Shown: positions 57,061 through 64,000 of the stretch, piece by piece | Position numbering within the stretch: position 1 is the first letter of the stretch | Layout of the letters: each line of letters opens with the position of its first letter | Source: Halolamina sediminis | GTDB lineage: Archaea; Halobacteriota; Halobacteria; Halobacteriales; Haloferacaceae | Direction of reading: 5' to 3' | Assembly: GCF_001282785.1 (NCBI RefSeq) | Contig: NZ_CVUA01000001.1 | Location: 1,612,001-1,676,000 of the forward strand | Length of the DNA: 64,000 bases | Notes under the pieces: model-generated | Database searches by the model: none | Told to the model about the DNA's origin: nothing | The model's input: the letters and a program-made list of their open reading frames with translations, nothing else | Program-made: the position numbers and the translations under genes

Positions 57061-58785
57061 TCAGGCGAGCAGCCCAGCGACGACGATTTCGGTGACGGTG
57101 GCAACCAGCGCGCCGGTCCAGACCAGCGCCACGTAGTGGGGGAGCCCGCTCACGAAGTGCCCGCGGTCGGTGATCCGGATCATCACTGACGAGAACAGCG
57201 CGTTCAGCAACACGACAGTGAGGAGGAGGAACTCGATGACCGCGATATCGTAGCTCGCCGTCGAGAACAGCGAGTCGACGAACTGCTCGTTCCCCTCGGC
57301 GATCCCCGACGTGATCTCGAGCATCTGCTCGGCGACGCCGAGCCCGATGAACGCCGAGAACATCGCCGCCGCCGTCACGCCGTAGACGATCCCGACGAAC
57401 GTCGTCGTCGCCTGCTGGCGCTGCTCGCGGACGCGGAGCACCTCGTTGAAGTTCGTCGAGATCACCCGGCCGAGCTGTCGAGGTTCCCCGCCCATCCGGC
57501 GGCCGACGACGTACATATCGCCGAACTTCTGGATCAGGTACGACCCCGTCTCTGCGGCGAACAGCCGCCACGAGGACTCCGTGTCGATCCGCGTCCGAAG
57601 CCGCTTGTAGAGGTCGTCGACGTTGTCCGTCAGCGCGCCGAAATCTTTCTTCCGGAGCGACTCGAGGACGTTCGCGGTCGAAGTCTGTTTGACGGACTCG
57701 ACGCCGCCCAGCGCGCGGATGAACGACGGGAACCCCTGATCGCGCTCGGTCACCCGCTGCTCCTCTCGGCGCATCGCCAGCCCCGGAAGCAGCAGCGGCG
57801 TCGTCGGGATCGCGAGGTAGATCGGCGTCGGCAGCACGTCCGAAGCCAGCGGCGTGAGCCCGAGGCCGACTGCGAGCACGCCGGCCACGGCCAGCCCCGA
57901 GAGCGCGACGCCGCCGACGATCGCCGGGCGGACGCGGTGCATCGGCGAGTGGTCGCTCTCGGGGGCGAGCCAGACCGGATCCTTCGGCGCGATGTTGTGA
58001 ATGAGGAACACGAAGCCGGCTTGGACGATCCCGAACAGAACGATGATGCCGCCGAGCAGCAGCGTGGGTGGCACCGGGATCAGGATGGGGAGCACCGTCG
58101 CGAACACGAGAATGAACGTCACCGAGAGCATCAGCGAGAGGTAGAGCTCCTTCATGACGTCGAGTTTGTCGAGCGCCGACTCGTAGCGGATGACGAACTC
58201 CTGGATGATCGACTCCTGTTCGTCGAGGAGGAACTCGTCGAGCCCCTGCCCGGCGCCGACGGTGTAGGCCATTCGCCCGAGGAAGTCCGACAGCAGTTCA
58301 GAGGGAACGCGCTCGGACCGGCGCCGGCAGGCGTCGTCGAGGGACTGGTTCCACGTGTCGACGAGCGCGGTGATCCGGCCCATCTCTTCGGCGAGTGCAC
58401 CGTACTCCTCAACGCCGGCGAGGGTCCGAAACACTTCGACGCGATCGATGTTCGTCATGGAGAGGACGGTGATGTGGGTGAGGAAGAGGTGGAACTGCCC
58501 GCGGATCTCTCGGCGCTTCCGGTCGGCGATGATCTTCGGGTAGACGAACGCCGCCGTGGGGGCGAGCACGCCGAGGAGGACGGCCGGTGCCGCGACGAGC
58601 GGCGGGGGGCTGAACAGAACGAGGGCAACCGCGACGGCGACGGCGACGGCGATACCGGGCAGCAGGACGATGAGCACGTACCGCTCGACGGACATCTCCA
58701 TGTAGCGGTAGGCCTCGAACACCGACCGGACGACGTCGCGCACTCCAGGGTTCCAGCCGTCCCCGTCTCCCTCGGCGGTGCTCAC
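57061..58785 (-). CDS. arlJ: Archaellum membrane platform protein ArlJ (574 aa)
   Basis: T2SSF-domain membrane protein. N-terminal helical region (VRSVFEAYRYMEMSVERYVLIVLLPGIAVAV) and two F-type domains: FHLFLTHITVLSMTNIDRVEVFRTLAG (about residue 103) and FPSFIRALGGVESVKQTSTANVLESLRKKDFG (about 350). Membrane helices (LMLSVTFILVFATVLPILI; ILFGIVQAGFVFLIHN; VGVEQMLEI region) frame them. It anchors the archaellum in the membrane and works with ArlI. Start ATG at 58785 overlaps the arlI stop by 4 bp. Distinct from PilC at 29293 in its long central region. Confidence 0.92.
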   Translation of the reverse strand: MSTAEGDGDGWNPGVRDVVRSVFEAYRYMEMSVERYVLIVLLPGIAVAVAVAVALVLFSPPPLVAAPAVLLGVLAPTAAFVYPKIIADRKRREIRGQFHLFLTHITVLSMTNIDRVEVFRTLAGVEEYGALAEEMGRITALVDTWNQSLDDACRRRSERVPSELLSDFLGRMAYTVGAGQGLDEFLLDEQESIIQEFVIRYESALDKLDVMKELYLSLMLSVTFILVFATVLPILIPVPPTLLLGGIIVLFGIVQAGFVFLIHNIAPKDPVWLAPESDHSPMHRVRPAIVGGVALSGLAVAGVLAVGLGLTPLASDVLPTPIYLAIPTTPLLLPGLAMRREEQRVTERDQGFPSFIRALGGVESVKQTSTANVLESLRKKDFGALTDNVDDLYKRLRTRIDTESSWRLFAAETGSYLIQKFGDMYVVGRRMGGEPRQLGRVISTNFNEVLRVREQRQQATTTFVGIVYGVTAAAMFSAFIGLGVAEQMLEITSGIAEGNEQFVDSLFSTASYDIAVIEFLLLTVVLLNALFSSVMIRITDRGHFVSGLPHYVALVWTGALVATVTEIVVAGLLA

Positions 58786-60458
58786 GGCTCTCCACCGGCC
58801 GTGAGGCCGTGGATGTCGATCGGGAGCGCCTCGACGCCGTCGCGCTGGAACGTCTCGATAGCCTCGTTCACCTCGTGGTAGCCGGTCACGTCGGCGTCGA
58901 TGAGCCGACGGATCACCTCGGCGCGGCGGTCGAGTTCGTCGTAGATGCGCCGGGTGTCGTCGTAGCCCAGCAGCGTCGCGATCCCGTCCTCGAGGACGTG
59001 GCTGTTGTTCCGACCCTTGAACGTGACCTCGTCGTCCCGGGGGTCCCAGCCGAACGTCTCACGGGTGACGACCCCGCCCTCGTGTTCGGAGTACCCTTCG
59101 ATCTCCTGGACGCTCGTGACCCGCCGGAGCACCTCGTCGCCCTGTTTGACACGGTTCTGGAACAGCGCCACGTCGCAGTTGTCCATGAACGTCTCGGGGA
59201 CGTTGATCGGGTTCGAAGTGAACCGCTGGATCATCGAGACGATATCGCTGGCGTGGAACGTGAGCAGCACCGGGTGGCCCGTCTGGGCCGCCTGAAACGC
59301 CATCTGAGCCTCGGCACCACGGACCTCCCCGACGACGATGTAGTCCGGGCGCGATCGGAGGGCGGCGGCCACGAGGTCGAACATGTCCACGTCCGAACCG
59401 TCGCCGTTGCTCTCACGGGTGAGCAGCTGCTGCCAGTTGTCGTGGGGGGGCATCACTTCGGCGGTGTCCTCCGCGGTGTAGATCTTGTGGTCCCGCGGGA
59501 TGAACGAGAACATGGAGTTGAGCGTGGTCGTCTTCCCGGAGGCGGTCTCTCCGACCACGAACACGGTCTGTTCGTTCTCCATGCAGAGCCAGAGGTAGGC
59601 GGCGAGTTCGGGAGACAGCGTCCCCCACTTGGTGATCTGGAAAATCGACAGCGGGACGTCCTCCCCCTGTCGGACGGTGAGCGAGGGCCCCTTGATGCTC
59701 ACGTCGTCCGAGTAGATGATGTTGATCCGCGAGCCGTTCGGAAGCGTCGAGTCGATGACGGGGTCGGAGTCCGAGACGGGCGAGTTCATCCGTTCGCCCA
59801 TGTTCCGGATCCAGTTGCTGAACGTCTCGAGGTCGCCGAAGTCGACGCTCGTCTCGGTCATGCCGAAGACGCCGTGTTCGACGTAGCAGGCGTGTGGGCC
59901 GATGACGTGGATGTCCTCGTTCATCGGGTCGGCCATCACGGGTTCGAGCGGACCGAGCCCGACGATGTCCCGCTGGAGGACGTACCGGAGCCGATCGTAC
60001 GTCTCGCGGTCGACGACGAACTGGTCGCCCAGTAGCGAGGACCGGAGCCGGTCGAGGGTGGACCCCCCCCTAGCGTCGACGGTCAGGATCTCGTCGACGA
60101 GCTCGTCGAGATGCTCGGTGAAGTCGTCGCCCTCGGCGGGTGCGGGCTTCGTGACCGAACGGTCGAGCACCTCGGTCCGGACCTGCTCGTACAGCTGTTG
60201 CTCCTCGTCGGACAGCGTCGGCTCCAGACAGCGGTACGTCGGGTCGCGGCCGGTTCCCCCGTGGACGTGGACGTAGATCGGGGGCTCGGCCGGGTAGAGG
60301 ACGTTCGCCTCCCCGTCCGCGTGTTCCTCCGTCGGCTCCTCGGCGTACACCGGGTACGTACCGGTCTCCTCGTAGAGCGACTGGAGGTGGTCACGGACGT
60401 GGGGCTGGGCCTCCGTTACCGCGCGCAGGTCGTCCGTGAGTCGAGTGTTCGATCTCAT
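58782..60458 (-). CDS. arlI: Archaellum motor ATPase ArlI (558 aa)
   Basis: Type II/IV secretion ATPase of the archaellum. Walker A VVGETASGKTTTLNS is at about residue 301 and Walker B/Asp box RPDYIVVGEVRGAEAQMAFQAAQTGHPVLLTFHA at about 375. An N-terminal acid region (YVHVHGGTGRDPTYRCLEPTL, about 80) and the linker domain precede. The C-terminal domain reads FKGRNNSHVLEDGIATLLGYDD. Its start overlaps arlH by 4 bp. It drives filament assembly and rotation. Compared with PilB here it has no acidic repeat tail. Confidence 0.94.
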   Translation of the reverse strand: MRSNTRLTDDLRAVTEAQPHVRDHLQSLYEETGTYPVYAEEPTEEHADGEANVLYPAEPPIYVHVHGGTGRDPTYRCLEPTLSDEEQQLYEQVRTEVLDRSVTKPAPAEGDDFTEHLDELVDEILTVDARGGSTLDRLRSSLLGDQFVVDRETYDRLRYVLQRDIVGLGPLEPVMADPMNEDIHVIGPHACYVEHGVFGMTETSVDFGDLETFSNWIRNMGERMNSPVSDSDPVIDSTLPNGSRINIIYSDDVSIKGPSLTVRQGEDVPLSIFQITKWGTLSPELAAYLWLCMENEQTVFVVGETASGKTTTLNSMFSFIPRDHKIYTAEDTAEVMPPHDNWQQLLTRESNGDGSDVDMFDLVAAALRSRPDYIVVGEVRGAEAQMAFQAAQTGHPVLLTFHASDIVSMIQRFTSNPINVPETFMDNCDVALFQNRVKQGDEVLRRVTSVQEIEGYSEHEGGVVTRETFGWDPRDDEVTFKGRNNSHVLEDGIATLLGYDDTRRIYDELDRRAEVIRRLIDADVTGYHEVNEAIETFQRDGVEALPIDIHGLTAGGEP

Positions 60459-61165
60459 GCGATGGTTCGCGATTCGATGACGAGGCCGCGGCCCTGCTGG
60501 ATCGAGAAGCCGATCGTGTCGTCGACCGGGTTCTGCATCCCCGAGAAGCGACGGACCATCGCCTTCTTCCGGATGTTGTTGCCGACGGTCTCGCTGCGGA
60601 GTTCGAGGTAGACGTCGGCGGCCGAACGCAGCGGCCGCAGCGCCCGCTCGGTCACGCTGTCGGGGTCGACCGTGAGCAGGACCACCTTGTCGGCGGCCAG
60701 CGCGGGATCGAGCTGGCCGATGACGCGCTCCATCGCCCGATCCTCGTCGCCCGAACCGAGCTGCCCGCCGAACCAGCTGTCGCTGCGACAGAGCGAGCCG
60801 AAGCCGTCGACCGCGACGGTTCTGGCGTCCCAGAGGGGGCTCGGCTCCACGAGGCGGTGCAGCAGCGGGCGATCGGCCTCGGTGGGCGCCCGGAAGTACC
60901 GGAGGTGGCCGTCGAGGAGGTGGTCGACAACATCGTAGGACAGCGAGTGCATCTGGTCGACGAACTCGCCAGTCGAGAGTTGCGTCGAGACCAGCCCGAC
61001 GGCCGTCCCCTCCTCACAGAGCCCGTAGACGAACCGTGCGGTCAGAGCCGACTTCCCGGCCCCCGTCCCGCCCTCGACGAGCACGAGGCTCCCCTCGGGG
61101 ATGCCGCCGCCGATTGCGTTGTTGACACGATCTCGTGACTCGAGTCCGATTGACAGGTAGTTCAT
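60455..61165 (-). CDS. arlH: Archaellum ATP-binding protein ArlH (236 aa)
   Basis: RecA/KaiC-like fold. N-terminal NYLSIGLESRDRVNNAIGGGIPEGSLVLVEGGTGAGKSALTARFVYG carries the Walker A site. Walker B-like ADKVVLLTVDPDSV (about residue 170) and the final SIQQGRGLVIESRTI segment fit family members. ArlH binds ArlI and ATP and, in known cases, does not hydrolyse it. Length (236 aa) is normal. It overlaps arlG at 61162-61165 and arlI at 60455-60458. Confidence 0.92.
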   Translation of the reverse strand: MNYLSIGLESRDRVNNAIGGGIPEGSLVLVEGGTGAGKSALTARFVYGLCEEGTAVGLVSTQLSTGEFVDQMHSLSYDVVDHLLDGHLRYFRAPTEADRPLLHRLVEPSPLWDARTVAVDGFGSLCRSDSWFGGQLGSGDEDRAMERVIGQLDPALAADKVVLLTVDPDSVTERALRPLRSAADVYLELRSETVGNNIRKKAMVRRFSGMQNPVDDTIGFSIQQGRGLVIESRTIA

Positions 61166-61614
61166 GTTCTGAAACGGAGGGTCTCACGTTCGCTCTCGAC
61201 GATGATGGTGACACGGTGGTCTCCACTCGCGATCGGTTCGTTCACGACGATCCGGACGACGCCGCCCTCGTACCACTCGCCGCCGCCGATCACGCTGACG
61301 GAGTACTCGGAGGGCGAGACGTACTTCCCGTCGACCAGCACTTCGATGCTCGACCCGTCCGTTCCGATCGTCCGCCGACCGGTGTTTTTCACCAGGATGC
61401 GGACCGACTCGTTCTCGTCGTCGTAGACGGCGTCACTGCCCGGATCGCTGATCACGTCGATGTCGGTGTCGATGTCGGCGGCCACGTCGGCCCCTCGCTC
61501 GTCGAGGGAGTCGGAGATCCCCCCGACAGTCGTGACCATTACACCCGAGACGGCGGCGGCGACGCTCACCGCCGCGATGAACAGGATCAGTTCCGACACC
61601 GACGCGCTCGCCAT
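61162..61614 (-). CDS. arlG: Archaellum stator protein ArlG (150 aa)
   Basis: N-terminal hydrophobic helix VSELILFIAAVSVAAAVSGVMVTTV, without the canonical prepilin cleavage residues, followed by an exported immunoglobulin-like domain (SVRILVKNTGRRTIG, EVLVDGKYVSPSEYSVSVIGGGEW, RVTIIVESERETLRF). It anchors the motor to the cell envelope with ArlF. Its ATG directly precedes the arlF stop and its own stop overlaps arlH, so the three genes are coupled. Confidence 0.9.
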   Translation of the reverse strand: MASASVSELILFIAAVSVAAAVSGVMVTTVGGISDSLDERGADVAADIDTDIDVISDPGSDAVYDDENESVRILVKNTGRRTIGTDGSSIEVLVDGKYVSPSEYSVSVIGGGEWYEGGVVRIVVNEPIASGDHRVTIIVESERETLRFRT

Positions 61615-62058
61615 TCAGCGCACCTCCACCCGGGCGGTAACGGCGACACCCGGCCCGCTCACGACCTTAGTCCGGTTCGGCGCCGAGGCCCGGGAGAGTG
61701 TCAGCCTGAGCGTCTCCCCGGGGGCCCAGATGTCGGTTGTCGCGATCCCCTCGACGGTCGTGTTGGCCGCGGTCGGCCGGGCGTACTCGCCGTCGACGAG
61801 GAGATCGGTCGCGGCGACGGAGAGGCTGCTCGCGCCGGTGTTCCGGATCGTGACAGTAAGTTCGTCCGTACTCTCGTTGTACGTCGCGTTCACGAATTCG
61901 ATCGCGGTGTTCTGTCGGGTCAGATCTCGCTCCTCGGCCGCCGTTGCCGCCGCCGATCGGCGGTCGGCGTAGCGGTCGACCGCCGGGTAGACGGTCGCGG
62001 CGCTCACGAGGAGGCCGATGAAGATCACCGCCGTCGCGCCGCTGACGCTGAACCCCAT
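61615..62058 (-). CDS. arlF: Archaellum stator protein ArlF (147 aa)
   Basis: Starts MGFSVSGATAVIFIGLLVSAATVYPAV, a single membrane helix, then a Thr-rich exported domain (VNATYNESTDELTVTIRNTGASSLSVA, LLVDGEYARPTAAN, DIWAPGETLRLTL). Sequons (NATYNES, NTTV, NRTK) suggest N-glycosylation. ArlF binds the S-layer and anchors the motor with ArlG. The ATG overlaps the arlD stop (62058). The frame runs on well upstream but overlaps arlD, so this start was chosen. Confidence 0.9.
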   Translation of the reverse strand: MGFSVSGATAVIFIGLLVSAATVYPAVDRYADRRSAAATAAEERDLTRQNTAIEFVNATYNESTDELTVTIRNTGASSLSVAATDLLVDGEYARPTAANTTVEGIATTDIWAPGETLRLTLSRASAPNRTKVVSGPGVAVTARVEVR

Positions 62059-63026
62059 CAGATATCGTTCAGACAGGCGAGCACGCGAATGTACTCGTGT
62101 GAGACGGCGTGTTCCTCGGCGGTCGGCTCGCGGGCCTGTGTCGGGTCGACGAACACGTCGAGCGCCGGCCCACCGATCACGTCGACGAGTCGCTCCTCGA
62201 CTTTCGGGGAGATCCAGCCGACGTTCTCGTAGTAGTCGACCGCGCGGAACGCACCCGCGGGCCCGGACCGGTCCATCAGCGTCGCCAGCCACTCCATCAC
62301 GAGCACCTCGCCCGCGTAGCCGTCGGGGATCGACTCGAGCACCGGGCCGCCGTCCGCGGCCTGTGAGTCCCGAGCGGCGTCGTCGTCCCCGCCCCGGCGC
62401 TCCTGGTGGTCGGGGGCCGAACCCGTCTCGAACTCGGCAGCCGCATCGAACGGATCCGCCGCCGGCTCCTCCTGAAGATCGTCGAAGGAGACGACCGGAT
62501 CCGCCGCCGCCTCCGACTCCTCCGCCGGGGCGTGGTCGTCGCGTGCGGGTTCGTCCGGGGCCGGATCCGCGTCCGGGACCGCCGCGTCGGCCGCCTCGCC
62601 GTCGACCCCGGCCATCGGCGAAGCGCCGCCCGCCGCCTCGGTCGGATCGTCGACGAACGGGTTCTCCTCGGCTGCGAGCCGGTCGTAGACGCCGACGAGC
62701 TGTCTGACCGTGTCGTTCATCTCGTCGATCGAGTCCGCCATCTCCTCTTGGGAGTTCTGGAGGGCGCGGACCGAGGACTCCGTCGACGAGAGCTCGTCGT
62801 CCAGTTCGTCGAGTCGGACGTCGAGCTCGTTGACGTCCGGCCCGTCGTCTTCGGGGGCGGATACTTTCACGGGCGAGCCCTCGTCCCCACCCAGCGCCTC
62901 CCGATCGCTTTCTGGCGCTTCCGGCTCCGGGTTCGCGGACGGGTCGCCGTCCGCCGTGTCGGTCGGTCCTTCGTCGGTGTTTTCGTCGTCGTTCGAGCTG
63001 AACATGCTGCTGATGATTTCGAACAT
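62058..63026 (-). CDS. arlD: Archaellum accessory protein with FlaD/E domain, ArlD-like (322 aa)
   Basis: An acidic disordered N-terminal region leads into a helical coil (DVNELDVRLDELDDELSSTESSVRALQNSQEEMADSIDEMNDTVRQLVG), a Pro/Ala/Asp-rich linker and a C-terminal FlaD/E domain (GEVLVMEWLATLMDRSGPAGAFRAVDYYENVGWISPKVEERLVDVIGG). The start ATG at 63026 begins MFEIISSMFSSNDD, typical of the family; a further 21 in-frame residues upstream do not match. It is the first gene of the leftward operon. In haloarchaea ArlC/D/E form the ring that receives chemotaxis signals. Confidence 0.9.
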   Translation of the reverse strand: MFEIISSMFSSNDDENTDEGPTDTADGDPSANPEPEAPESDREALGGDEGSPVKVSAPEDDGPDVNELDVRLDELDDELSSTESSVRALQNSQEEMADSIDEMNDTVRQLVGVYDRLAAEENPFVDDPTEAAGGASPMAGVDGEAADAAVPDADPAPDEPARDDHAPAEESEAAADPVVSFDDLQEEPAADPFDAAAEFETGSAPDHQERRGGDDDAARDSQAADGGPVLESIPDGYAGEVLVMEWLATLMDRSGPAGAFRAVDYYENVGWISPKVEERLVDVIGGPALDVFVDPTQAREPTAEEHAVSHEYIRVLACLNDI

Positions 63027-63150
63027 AGTTTTCTTCCCGCGTACTGTGCCGTCGACGCTCTTGTGAGAATACAGAACCACCGAGCACATAGGTCGCGGGG
63101 CGAACTCGAGTCGCGTTTCGAGTCTCGATACGGTCGGCGAAACCGTTCGC

Positions 63151-63212
63151 TATACTAAGTGGATACCCCCCGGTGAACGAGATGGGAACGAACCCATCCG
63201 ATAAGGGAGTGA
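63151..63212 (+). promoter_or_regulatory. Archaellin promoter, leader hairpin and ribosome-binding site
   Basis: TATACTAAG (63151-63159) is a TATA box. Transcription should begin near 63180, right at a perfect hairpin GATGGG/CCCATC with loop AACGAA (63181-63198). GGGAGTGA (63205-63212) is a ribosome-binding site about 10 nt before the ATG at 63223. A structured 5' leader with a ribosome site contrasts with the leaderless genes elsewhere in the window and suits a highly expressed mRNA. Confidence 0.55.
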
Positions 63213-63222
63213 GACTACGACA

Positions 63223-63795
63223 ATGAAACTACCATCACGAGACGACGCCGACCGCGGACAGGTCGGTATCGGGACGCTGATCATCTTCATCGCGCTGGTG
63301 CTGGTCGCCGCGGTCGCCGCGGGGGTCCTCATCAACACGGCGGATGATCTCCAGACGCGTGCCTCCGATACCGGGGAGGACGCACAAGCACAGGTATCCA
63401 ACCAGATCGACGTCGTGTCCGCAACGGGCGCGACCGGCGGCGATAGCAACGTCGATAACGTCACGCTGGTCGTGAAGAAGTCGCCGGGGTCTGACCCAAT
63501 CGACCTCAGCGCGGCCACGATCGAGTATACGAGTAGTAGTAGTTCGGTGACGCTGACTCAAGGGGGCTCGGCCAACGGAACGGCATTCTCGACGGAAGCG
63601 ATCGTCGGCAGCGAGGACACGGTCCTCGAGGACACGAATCAGCGAATCGAGATCACGATCAACACGAGCGACATCCAAAGCGGCCTCGCCGAGGGCGAGG
63701 ACGCCCAGCTGCGGATCGTCGACCAGTCGGGCGCGGAGACGGTCTACGGCGTGAGCGTGCCGGAAGTGCTCACGGGCGACTTCGTGGAAGTGTAG
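63223..63795 (+). CDS. arlA: Archaellin (190 aa)
   Basis: Filament subunit. The class III signal ends DADRG with cleavage before [36 protein letters not shown], the archaellin N-terminal helix. The exported domain is Ser/Thr-rich and acidic, without Cys; sequons are NVTLVV, NGTAFS and NTSDIQ. It is divergent from the arlD-E operon across 196 bp. Only one archaellin gene is complete in the window; others may lie beyond its right edge. Confidence 0.93.
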   Translation: MKLPSRDDADRGQVGIGTLIIFIALVLVAAVAAGVLINTADDLQTRASDTGEDAQAQVSNQIDVVSATGATGGDSNVDNVTLVVKKSPGSDPIDLSAATIEYTSSSSSVTLTQGGSANGTAFSTEAIVGSEDTVLEDTNQRIEITINTSDIQSGLAEGEDAQLRIVDQSGAETVYGVSVPEVLTGDFVEV

Positions 63796-63820
63796 GCGCT
63801 CGCGACGACGACCACACACG

Positions 63821-63876
63821 GCAGCCGGCTGCGTCCGGTGTGACGCGCCGACCGTGTGACTGCGTTCGCCTTTTTC
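63821..63876 (+). terminator. Terminator after the archaellin gene
   Basis: GCAGCCGGCTGC (63821-63832) is a 12-bp palindrome, followed about 40 nt later by TTTTT (63871-63875). The T-run in GCCTTTTTCCC fits an archaeal terminator. Confidence 0.45.
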
Positions 63877-63944
63877 CCAGACTGAAGCGATCGAGTACTG
63901 GCTCCAGTAACGATTCGGCGGGAGACCCACCACGGACGCGATAG

Positions 63945-64000
63945 ATGCTCGACGACGACACTGACGACACGACGACCGAACGGGAGGGATCGAGTGACGA
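63945..64000 (+). CDS. Possible start of a gene cut by the right edge
   Basis: An ATG at 63945 opens MLDDDTDDTTTEREGSSD and runs off the window. The acidic composition is typical of haloarchaeal proteins but 18 residues allow no identification. It lies 150 bp after the archaellin gene on the same strand, where archaellum or chemotaxis genes would be expected. Confidence 0.4.
   Translation, partial: MLDDDTDDTTTEREGSSD

Overview
The window is high-GC DNA from a haloarchaeon (class Halobacteria). The evidence is very acidic proteins, leaderless TATA-type promoters, an archaellum (arl) cluster, archaeal type IV pilus genes, a Tat lipoprotein, a TRASH-domain Lrp regulator and an archaeal CoaD. 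A structured intergenic element resembles sequences I recall from Halorubrum-type genomes, but the genus cannot be fixed from this window. No rRNA, CRISPR array, transposase or complete virus was seen.

Layout. (1) 1-2263: small haloarchaeal genes, a ribosomal-protein-S10-like gene, a Nudix hydrolase and a nuclease-like protein. (2) 2305-9176: a complete peptide-type ABC importer (lipoprotein, two permeases, two ATPases) around a divergent promoter with a dyad. (3) 9176-11327: small orphan genes and tRNA-Gly(TCC), followed by a repeat module ending in a copy of the tRNA 3' end. (4) 11393-22032: housekeeping and accessory genes (thioredoxin-reductase-like protein, MBL hydrolase, membrane J-domain protein, uracil-DNA glycosylase, MFS and BCCT transporters, HD phosphohydrolase, peroxiredoxin, TatA, tRNA-Arg(CCT) with a similar module, phosphoesterase). 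(5) 22173-25867: a two-HMA-domain P1B ATPase, a non-coding TIR element with 26-bp tandem repeats, and an Lrp/TRASH metal regulator. (6) 25975-36087: a type IV pilus operon (PilB, PilC, five prepilin-like proteins) and a winged-helix regulator. (7) 36124-44945: CoaD, a mini-TFB, thioesterase, a DUF1508 protein, a GlcD/GlpC fusion oxidoreductase, an aminotransferase, a DUF123 protein and a DUF1998 helicase. (8) 45021-51788: grpE, dnaK and dnaJ, with an arginine-deiminase-like gene and a bacterial-type ProRS between dnaK and dnaJ. (9) 51832-56403: cupin, a truncated acyl-CoA-synthetase-like protein, a DAACS symporter and an acetate-CoA-ligase-like enzyme. (10) 56559-63795: the archaellum operon arlD-F-G-H-I-J-E on the minus strand and a divergent archaellin gene.

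Two surface-filament machines lie in one 64-kb window: a pilus (PilB/PilC) and the archaellum (ArlI/ArlJ). Hsp70 and its co-chaperones form a bacterial-type folding system, and an extra membrane J-protein lies elsewhere.

The most unusual signals are non-coding. Two different tRNA genes are each followed by a module with the same order of motifs and a tRNA-specific 3'-end copy. A 39-nt hairpin-containing element occurs twice, each time just past the 3' end of a minus-strand gene. A 297-bp element carries 41-bp inverted ends. Five consecutive hairpins start on the dnaK stop codon.
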